From: JADCRZ01 sp031399065
GTDB taxonomy: Bacteria > Bacteroidota > Bacteroidia > Chitinophagales > Chitinophagaceae
DNA length: 64,000 nucleotides
Reading direction: 5' to 3'
Assembly (NCBI GenBank): GCA_031399065.1
Contig: JANNOM010000083.1
Location: 1-64,000 of the forward strand
Shown: positions 57,994-64,000 of the stretch, piece after piece
Layout of the letters: each line of letters opens with the position of its first letter
Position numbering within the stretch: position 1 is the stretch's first letter
Notes under the pieces: model-generated
The model's database searches: none
Told to the model about the DNA's origin: nothing
The model's input: the letters and a program-made list of their open reading frames with translations, nothing else
Position numbers and translations under genes: made by a program

Positions 57994-59802
57994 ATGCAAA
58001 TCAGAAATATCGCAATTATTGCGCACGTCGATCACGGTAAAACTACACTGGTTGACAAAATACTGCACTCCACCAATGTTTTCAGGGCTAACCAGGATAC
58101 AGGCGACTTGATAATGGACAGCAACGATCTTGAAAGGGAAAGGGGTATCACTATCTTTAGTAAAAACGCTGCCGTAGAGTATAAAGACACAAAGATCAAT
58201 GTGATCGATACTCCTGGTCACTCCGACTTTGGAGGTGAAGTAGAAAGAGTACTTAAAATGGCAGACGGCGTTCTGCTGCTGGTAGATGCTTTTGAAGGAC
58301 CCATGCCCCAGACACGTTTTGTGCTTCAGAAGGCACTTAAGCTGGGCCTTCGCCCGATAGTGGTAATCAATAAGGTGGATAAGCCAAATTGCCGCCCGGA
58401 TGAAGTACACGATGCAGTATTCGAACTGTTTTTCAACCTCGACGCTACGGAAGAGCAGCTTAATTTCCCCACCTTTTATGGTTCCGGGAAAAATGGCTGG
58501 TTCAACGATAAAAACGAACAATGTGAAGGCATTACGCCTTTGTTGGATGGTATACTTCAATATGTACCACCACCCAAAATATCAGAAGGCCCGCTACAAA
58601 TGCAGATCACTTCTCTTGACTATTCCTCTTTCCTGGGCCGAATAGCCGTAGGCAAGGTAGCGAGGGGATCCATCAAAGAAGGAGTGCAATATGCACTGAT
58701 GCAGGCCGACGGAACTATCAAGCGTCCGAAGGTGAAAGAGCTGTACACTTTTATGGGTATGGGTAAAAAGAAAGCAACGGAAGTAATTGCGGGTGATATC
58801 TGTGCAGTAGTAGGCCTGGAAGATTTTAATATAGGTGATACGATCGCAGACAACGAAAATCCTGAAGCGCTACCTGTTATCAGCGTAGACGAACCGACCA
58901 TGAGCATGCTGTTTGGTATCAACAACTCCCCGTTCTTCGGGCGGGAAGGCAAGTTCGTTACCAGCCGCCACCTGCGGGATCGTCTTATAAAAGAAACAGA
59001 AAAGAACCTGGCACTCCGGGTAGAAGATACGGACAGTGCGGATAGCTTACTGGTTTTCGGCCGGGGTATTCTTCACCTGGGAATTTTGATTGAAACGATG
59101 CGTAGAGAGGGATTTGAGCTTACCATTGGTCAGCCACAGGTACTGGTAAAAGAAATAGAAGGTAAGAAGAACGAACCGTATGAAATATTGGTGGTGGATG
59201 TGCCCGGCGATTACAGCGGTAAAGTAATTGACCTGGTTACGCAGCGCAAGGGAGAAATGCTGATTATGGAAAGCAAGGGCGAAATGCAGCACCTGGAGTT
59301 CGAGATTCCTTCCAGGGGTCTTATAGGTCTGCGCTCCCAGATGCTTACCAATACGGCCGGAGAAGCCGTAATGGCGCATCGTTTTCTGGAATACAAACCT
59401 TGGAAAGGATCTATTCCCGGCAGGAATAACGGGGTACTGCTTTCCAAAAACCAGGAGCGTACAACAGGTTATTCTATCGATAAATTACAGGATCGTGGTA
59501 AGTTTTTCGTAGATCCGGGAGAAGAAGTATATACCGGCCAGATTATAGCCGAGCATATCAAGCCCGGAGACCTGGTAGTAAATGCCACCGAACCCAAGAA
59601 GCTCACCAACCATCGGGCAAGCGGCAGCGACGATGCATCCCGCATTGCGCCCAAAACCCTGCTTACGCTGGAAGAGTGTATGGAATACATTCAGCACGAC
59701 GAATGCATAGAAGTAACACCGAAAAGCATCCGGATGCGTAAACTGATACTGGATGAGGATGAGAGAAAGCGCGTCTCCAAGAAATTGGGCGCAGAAGCTT
59801 GA
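57994..59802 (+). CDS. typA: Translational GTPase TypA/BipA
   Basis: This 602-aa protein has G1 AHVDHGKTTLVDKIL, the switch region ERERGITIFSKNAA, G3 DTPGHSDFGGEV and G4 VINKVDKPN. EF-G-like domains and the BipA-specific C-terminus (LTNHRASGSDDASRIAPKTL) follow. It binds the ribosome and supports assembly and growth under stress and cold. The ATG at 57994 gives the typical start MQIRNIAIIAHVDHG. Confidence 0.97.
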   Translation: MQIRNIAIIAHVDHGKTTLVDKILHSTNVFRANQDTGDLIMDSNDLERERGITIFSKNAAVEYKDTKINVIDTPGHSDFGGEVERVLKMADGVLLLVDAFEGPMPQTRFVLQKALKLGLRPIVVINKVDKPNCRPDEVHDAVFELFFNLDATEEQLNFPTFYGSGKNGWFNDKNEQCEGITPLLDGILQYVPPPKISEGPLQMQITSLDYSSFLGRIAVGKVARGSIKEGVQYALMQADGTIKRPKVKELYTFMGMGKKKATEVIAGDICAVVGLEDFNIGDTIADNENPEALPVISVDEPTMSMLFGINNSPFFGREGKFVTSRHLRDRLIKETEKNLALRVEDTDSADSLLVFGRGILHLGILIETMRREGFELTIGQPQVLVKEIEGKKNEPYEILVVDVPGDYSGKVIDLVTQRKGEMLIMESKGEMQHLEFEIPSRGLIGLRSQMLTNTAGEAVMAHRFLEYKPWKGSIPGRNNGVLLSKNQERTTGYSIDKLQDRGKFFVDPGEEVYTGQIIAEHIKPGDLVVNATEPKKLTNHRASGSDDASRIAPKTLLTLEECMEYIQHDECIEVTPKSIRMRKLILDEDERKRVSKKLGAEA

Positions 59803-59824
59803 TTTTGAATACATTATTTATAGT

Positions 59825-59849
59825 AAAAGCCCCTGATTGGGGCTTTTTT
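59825..59849 (+). terminator. typA terminator
   Basis: AAAAGCCCC (59825-59833) pairs with GGGGCTTTT (59839-59847) around TGATT, followed by more Ts. Confidence 0.92.
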
Positions 59850-59943
59850 AATGTGCGGTATCCACATGATGGATACTAAACCGGTGCTGTTTACCGTTAT
59901 CCTATCCAATATTCCGTTCGCATTTTTTATTTAAAGTCCATCC

Positions 59944-60846
59944 ATGAGAACAAAGTTAATAGCCTGCATTGCAGGATTATGCCTCATTACCACACTTTAT
60001 ATCACCTACAGGTTATATGATCTGAGTGCTATTATTCCACAATTGAGTATCAAAACAGCGGCCCTGGACGAAAGGATATCCAAAACCGAGACGCTTAATC
60101 AGCAAAATGCCGATGAGATAGCCAATATAGGCAAGTTCGTACGGTCTCAGAAAAAGGAAACAGAGTACGAGTCTTTTGAAAAATATGATGGGGAAACTGC
60201 ACCTGAAGTATATAAAAACACTAAGAAGAGTTCAAAACAGGCCAGGAATAAAAAAATTAACCGTAGGCCAAATAGCGAAGAAAACAACCCGGAAACAAAT
60301 GCGGTAAGAACAAACACAGTACTTTCCAATAGCGATCGTCCAGTTACAATCTCCAAAGCGGTGAACAATGTACCGGAAGAAAGTCCAAAAGGCATCTCTT
60401 ACGGATTGCTGAACGAACGTATGCATTTGCTAAAGTCTTATGCGTCGGACAATAGCCTGGATAAAGACTATGCACTGATAGCGGACCTTGGCATCAGTTC
60501 CGGGAAAAAGAGATTTTACCTGGTAGACCTCAACAAAATGTCCATTGCCAAAAGCGGCCTGGTAGCTTATTCCAAAAAAGGCGATAACGGTGGTGCTGCC
60601 AGGGTGTTCCGGGTAGAAAGGACAGGTATGGAGTTTTATGAATTATACAGCCTTGATAAAAACGGTAATGTCGTATCTCCGGAACCGGAGATCCTTAGCC
60701 CTGTAAAATGCGTACCAAATAGCGAGGCGGAGGGATTTGCCTGTGAAAGTGATGGCGGTCCCGGTCTTTCGCCCAAACTGTTCGGAGAAATACACCAGCT
60801 TATAAAATCGAGAAAAAAGCCGATGCTTTTGTGGATGTTTAAATAA
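59944..60846 (+). CDS. YkuD_2-like protein with apparently lost catalytic residues
   Basis: This 300-aa protein has an N-terminal signal or anchor (LIACIAGLCLITTLYITYRL), then a charged, low-complexity linker to about residue 155. The C-terminal domain aligns by pattern with the murein L,D-transpeptidases at 47.7 and 50.7 kb: YALIADLGISSGKKRFYLVD and LVAYSKKGDNGGAARVFRVE. At the active site their S-x-G-C-P is replaced by S-D-G-G-P (ESDGGPGLSP), and no HG motif is found. It therefore probably binds but does not catalyse. Two other cysteines nearby (CVPNSEAEGFAC) may form a disulfide instead. The alignment is by eye. Confidence 0.65.
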   Translation: MRTKLIACIAGLCLITTLYITYRLYDLSAIIPQLSIKTAALDERISKTETLNQQNADEIANIGKFVRSQKKETEYESFEKYDGETAPEVYKNTKKSSKQARNKKINRRPNSEENNPETNAVRTNTVLSNSDRPVTISKAVNNVPEESPKGISYGLLNERMHLLKSYASDNSLDKDYALIADLGISSGKKRFYLVDLNKMSIAKSGLVAYSKKGDNGGAARVFRVERTGMEFYELYSLDKNGNVVSPEPEILSPVKCVPNSEAEGFACESDGGPGLSPKLFGEIHQLIKSRKKPMLLWMFK

Positions 60847-60867
60847 CTTTGCACAAACGTTCAGCAA

Positions 60868-61080
60868 ATGAAAAAGTGGAGTGTGGCAGTTTTATTTATA
60901 ATGATCTTTTGCTTTTGTACTTATACATCCGGGGCACAGTGTTCCATTTGTACAAAAACAGCCCAGCAGATGGGCGAAAAGCCGGCCCAGGCCCTTAACC
61001 TGGGCATCGTTTACCTGGCTTTTGCACCTATTGCTATCTTCAGTATCATTGGTTATAAATGGTACAAGAATAACCGGTAG
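60868..61080 (+). CDS. Small secreted or membrane protein, unknown
   Basis: The 70 aa have a signal peptide (VAVLFIMIFCFCTYTSGAQC), a CSIC motif just after it, and a C-terminal membrane helix (GIVYLAFAPIAIFSIIGYKW). It starts 21 bases after the previous gene and may be co-transcribed. Similar small proteins with a CxxC after the signal occur in Bacteroidota near meaB genes; I do not know the function. Confidence 0.72.
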   Translation: MKKWSVAVLFIMIFCFCTYTSGAQCSICTKTAQQMGEKPAQALNLGIVYLAFAPIAIFSIIGYKWYKNNR

Positions 61081-61089
61081 TCATTGCCC

Positions 61090-61992
61090 TTATATTTCTT
61101 GTTCACTTACGAAAGCATACAGGTTAAAAGGCCCTGCCTTCCTGGCGGCGGCTATCTTTTCTTTTAGCAGTTGCTTTGTTATATCCTTCATTCTTTTTTG
61201 CCTTACCAGTTGCCAGGCTTTTTCAGCCAGCAGCCAGTTTTTCTGATCGTTACTTTTCAGTATGCTATGGTGTTCTGTTATCTTTTCAACTAACTCAGTA
61301 ATTCCTTTGTTCTCGCTGGCCACCGTTTTTACAATAGCCACTTCGCCGATATGGTTGCTGAATGCAGGAGCCAGCATCAGTTGCAGGTTCTTCACAAACG
61401 ATTCGGCACCCGGCCGGTCCGATTTGTTCACTACAAAAATATCGGCAATTTCCATAACGCCGGCTTTCATAGTCTGTACTTCGTCGCCGCCCTCGGGCAC
61501 TACTACCAGTATGGTGGTATCGGCAAGTCCGGCAATTTCAATTTCACTCTGACCTATACCTACTGTCTCTACGATCACCATATCGAAGCCGGCCGCCTTC
61601 ACCAGGTCGGTGATCTCTATTATTTTGGGACTGAGTCCGCCCAACGCTCCCCGGGATGCCAGCGAACGGATATACACATCTGGATGATTGTACCATTCGC
61701 TCATACGTATACGGTCGCCCAGTAAAGCACCGCGGTTAAAGGGCGAAGAAGGATCTACGCAAAGGATGGCAATCTTTTTTCCGGAGGCCAGCAGTTCCTT
61801 CAGCAGGGCGTTGGTAAGCGTGCTTTTGCCTGCGCCCGGCGATCCCGTGATGCCGATAACGGGTGTATCGCTTTCTGGCAAGGCGCGCAACAGTTCTATA
61901 TACCCGGGCACTTCATTTTCTATCCAGGAAATGGAACGGGCGATGGTGGGTATATGTCCCTTCACTATGTTATGATAAACGGAATCTGGCAT
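61090..61992 (-). CDS. meaB: Methylmalonyl-CoA mutase-associated GTPase MeaB
   Basis: This 300-aa G protein has Walker A GITGSPGAGKSTLTNALL, IAILCVDPSSPFNRGALLGD RIRM, the EIEIAGL/VVVPEGGDEVQTMKAG region and NKSDRPGA. It protects and reloads adenosylcobalamin in methylmalonyl-CoA mutase. The mutase genes are not in the window. Confidence 0.96.
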   Translation of the reverse strand: MPDSVYHNIVKGHIPTIARSISWIENEVPGYIELLRALPESDTPVIGITGSPGAGKSTLTNALLKELLASGKKIAILCVDPSSPFNRGALLGDRIRMSEWYNHPDVYIRSLASRGALGGLSPKIIEITDLVKAAGFDMVIVETVGIGQSEIEIAGLADTTILVVVPEGGDEVQTMKAGVMEIADIFVVNKSDRPGAESFVKNLQLMLAPAFSNHIGEVAIVKTVASENKGITELVEKITEHHSILKSNDQKNWLLAEKAWQLVRQKRMKDITKQLLKEKIAAARKAGPFNLYAFVSEQEI

Positions 61993-62036
61993 GCCGGCTG
62001 TTTATTGATCGCTGCTGAATCGGGTTTAAACATAAT

Positions 62037-62074
62037 CAATATAGTTAAAACAACATGGCGGTTTAACTATATTG
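62037..62074. repeat. Perfect 13-base inverted repeat between meaB and a methyltransferase gene
   Basis: CAATATAGTTAAA (62037-62049) and TTTAACTATATTG (62062-62074) are exact inverted copies 12 bases apart, in the divergent gap, 17 bases before the methyltransferase ATG and 44 bases before the meaB start. There is no T-run, so it is more likely an operator than a terminator. Confidence 0.6.
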
Positions 62075-62091
62075 CAGTATATTTTATCTGT

Positions 62092-62994
62092 ATGTCCCAT
62101 TCATCCAAAGCGCCTTATGTTCCGCAAGCCTGGGAAAATACATCCTGCCCATTCTGCAGGTCGGAAGAAAACAAGCTGTACGAAAAGTTTGGCAGCGAGC
62201 TGCAATATACATACGTGCGCTGTAAAAATTGCGGGTTAATATACCAGAATCCTCGCCCCGTGTACAACCAGCATTTTATAGACGCGGCTTATGCCGATTA
62301 CTACCAGTACGCAGAAAACCTCACGCTCGAAGACCTTACGCGGGTGCGGGAGTCTTCTCTCGATATGTTCCGGGAGGAAGTGCGGTACATCAGCCGCTTC
62401 GATAAAAAGAAAACGGCGGTACTGGATGTAGGCAGTGGTATGGGAACTTTTTTGTATGCCGCTAAAGACATTTACCCAAAAGCAGTGGGCCTGGACGTAT
62501 CGCAAAAGATGGCGGCTTTTATAGAGAAAAATATGGGGCTGAAAGTGTATGTTGAACAGTTGGAGAAATTTAATTACCCGGGCAAATTTTCACTGATACA
62601 TCTGAGTCATGTGATAGAGCATGTGCCCAACCCGAATGAATGGCTGCAGAAGGTAAAGCAGTTGATGGATGCGGATAGCATACTGGTGATCAATGTGCCC
62701 AATAAACACTCGCTCGGCGGAAGGGTAAAATACCTGTTGTACAGGATAGGTCTGAAGAGACAGGTATCCTCCGGTATGAACGATGCGTCCAAAACCCCCG
62801 ACCACCTGTACGAGCCAACCGTCCGCAGCCTCCGGATGGTACTGGATAAACACGGGCTGGAGATCATAGAGCTGTTTACATATAGCCGGAAAGATCCTAC
62901 TTCTACCCGTTCGGCTTTTTCCAGGATATTAAACAGGACGTTTCATGGAGGCACCAATATTTCTGCTATTTGTAAAATGAAGAATGGCGTGTAA
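62092..62994 (+). CDS. Class I SAM-dependent methyltransferase with N-terminal zinc-ribbon-like motif
   Basis: This 300-aa protein is counted from the ATG at 62092; upstream codons would run through the inverted repeat and into meaB. Residues 15-45 carry CPFCRSEE and CKNCGLIY, a zinc ribbon seen in sugar or polyketide methyltransferases. The SAM loop is VLDVGSGMGTFLYAAKD near residue 103, followed by LIHLSHVIEHVPNP. The neighbour is a glycosyltransferase, so methylation of a surface glycan is plausible. Confidence 0.9.
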   Translation: MSHSSKAPYVPQAWENTSCPFCRSEENKLYEKFGSELQYTYVRCKNCGLIYQNPRPVYNQHFIDAAYADYYQYAENLTLEDLTRVRESSLDMFREEVRYISRFDKKKTAVLDVGSGMGTFLYAAKDIYPKAVGLDVSQKMAAFIEKNMGLKVYVEQLEKFNYPGKFSLIHLSHVIEHVPNPNEWLQKVKQLMDADSILVINVPNKHSLGGRVKYLLYRIGLKRQVSSGMNDASKTPDHLYEPTVRSLRMVLDKHGLEIIELFTYSRKDPTSTRSAFSRILNRTFHGGTNISAICKMKNGV

Positions 62995-63011
62995 GCTGTA
63001 AGCTATCAGGG

Positions 63012-63995
63012 TTACTTCCAAGGCAGGAACTTTTCCGTTTGTTGTTCTATCAGCTTCGGCTTAACCGTATTAAGCGCATACCCGTTCAAAATCCGTTCAT
63101 ATTTCCTGAGGTATTCAGTTGCCATTTTGTGTGAGTTAAAATGTTCGGCTGCCCATTCATGGCATCGCTTCGCGGAATATTTACCAGCCTGCTCTACGGC
63201 TTCTACCAGTTCCCGGGAATCGCTGGAAAGGAAACCCACATCTCCCGGCACCAGTTCCGGCAAGGAGCCATAAGGAGTACCAAAAACGGGGCATCCGAAA
63301 TACAGGCTTTCTATAATGGCCAGTCCGAACGGTTCGTGCCATTTTACCGGGAATATCAATCCTTTGGAGTGGCGGAGCAGCCGGTTCTTTTTTTCTCCGC
63401 CTACCGTTCCATAAAAACCAGCCCTCGTACTAAGCGTGAACCGGAACCCCATGCGAAGGTTCAGCCGTTGGCCGCCGAGTATTTTAATGCGCTCCGATGC
63501 AGTACGGTCTATGATATCGATCGCACCTTTAACGTTCTTCAGCCTCCAGGCGGCATTACCGAGAAAGTGAAAATAAGAGCGGGGAGCCTGGAGATCCGGG
63601 GGTCCGTAATCGTTCCAGTCAAGACCATTATGCACAAACGAAGCAGCCCCGAAACGGGCAGCATGATTGCGGGATACGAATACGGTATTGATATCCAGCT
63701 CCTGCGCATCGTTTCGGTTACCATGCATCGTTACCAGGTTAGGAAGCCCGATTGTTTCTTCGGGCATAAAATGAAAGTGCACGATGTCGACATTGGATGG
63801 AATCTGTTGAGATATAGGCTTTGATTCATCCAGGAACAGCACTTTACCGAAATCGCAATAAGAGTCTTTTTTTACCAGGTAAGTAATGGTGTGACCGGCT
63901 TTCGCCAGTTCTCTGCCCAGGTACCAGATCACCCGTTCCGTGCCGCCATATTCCATAACCGGTATCCGGCTGTTATTTACGATCAGGATATTCAT
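63012..63995 (-). CDS. Glycosyltransferase family 4 protein
   Basis: This 327-aa GT-B protein starts MNILIVNNSRIPVMEYGGTE. The acceptor-side loop YGGTERVIWYLGRELAKAGH is present and the donor site reads PVKWHEPFGLAIIESLYFGC with the E-x7-E pattern. It would use a nucleotide sugar to extend a cell-surface glycan. It is complete: the start codon lies five bases from the window end. It converges with the methyltransferase gene, with 17 bases between their stops. Confidence 0.92.
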   Translation of the reverse strand: MNILIVNNSRIPVMEYGGTERVIWYLGRELAKAGHTITYLVKKDSYCDFGKVLFLDESKPISQQIPSNVDIVHFHFMPEETIGLPNLVTMHGNRNDAQELDINTVFVSRNHAARFGAASFVHNGLDWNDYGPPDLQAPRSYFHFLGNAAWRLKNVKGAIDIIDRTASERIKILGGQRLNLRMGFRFTLSTRAGFYGTVGGEKKNRLLRHSKGLIFPVKWHEPFGLAIIESLYFGCPVFGTPYGSLPELVPGDVGFLSSDSRELVEAVEQAGKYSAKRCHEWAAEHFNSHKMATEYLRKYERILNGYALNTVKPKLIEQQTEKFLPWK

Positions 63996-64000
63996 GTGTG

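Overview
The window looks like chromosome from a Bacteroidota bacterium, most likely a member of the Chitinophagaceae. Supports are the promoter signature TTTG about 20-21 bases before TAnnTTTG ahead of several genes, the absence of Shine-Dalgarno sites, and Bacteroidota-typical families (DUF5606, DUF4421, a GldL-like protein, TlpA with an AhpC/DUF4369-type N-terminus, YkuD_2 murein L,D-transpeptidases). The family placement is an inference from gene content. No rRNA, CRISPR array, transposase, integrase or phage structural gene was seen.

Layout. 1-6.1 kb: a TetR-controlled RND efflux operon (TetR, membrane fusion protein, inner membrane pump, start of the outer membrane factor) with one 11-base palindromic operator in front of both the regulator and the pump genes. 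6.3-8.5 kb: GNAT acetyltransferase, a small GldL-like membrane protein and a slipin (SPFH/Band-7). 8.5-12 kb is the accessory part and the most unusual. It holds a minus-strand array of eight recognisable but divergent tRNAs (Glu-UUC, Asp-GUC, Gln-UUG, Ile-UAU, Lys-UUU, Asn-GUU, Phe-GAA, Trp-CCA), at least five decayed or reduced tRNA-like elements, and a YkuK/DUF458 RNase H-fold gene set inside the array. The slipin lies immediately downstream. Upstream of the array are two very small, possibly related peptide ORFs, each followed by a strong terminator, and then a deletion scar joining a truncated RhuM gene to an AraC relic, next to an ordinary tRNA-Phe.

12-25 kb is mostly housekeeping: recQ, kdsD-manC (Kdo and GDP-mannose precursors), an OsmC peroxidase, a PepSY membrane protein, an Nfu-type Fe-S scaffold, a divergent merC / sco-fur cluster with a Zur-like box, an M3 peptidase, DUF5606, dienelactone hydrolase and TlpA thioredoxin. 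25.5-30.4 kb is an envelope-stress-like module: a glycine-rich outer membrane beta-barrel protein, an ECF sigma factor, a probable anti-sigma membrane protein and two Spy/CpxP-like periplasmic proteins. 30.5-46 kb is rich in DNA repair (polA, uvrB, recA, uvrD), with a DsbA-like oxidoreductase, OmpA, MarR, radical SAM/SPASM, GH25 lysozyme and rpoN. 47-61 kb is an envelope region containing three L,D-transpeptidases plus a fourth homologue that seems to have lost its catalytic cysteine. It also holds an AI-2E transporter, a lone receiver protein, RNase HII, heme A synthase, a membrane-anchored patatin, a lipid kinase and TypA. The window ends with meaB, a methyltransferase and a glycosyltransferase.

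The best candidate for an undescribed system is the tRNA array with the YkuK nuclease-fold protein and the slipin. SPFH/Band-7 proteins have been linked to RNA repair and to tRNA-like RNAs. The isoacceptors in the array overlap strongly with known targets of tRNA anticodon nucleases. A spare, decoy or sensor tRNA role is therefore plausible, but nothing in the sequence proves it. All structural calls were made by eye, without folding or database software.
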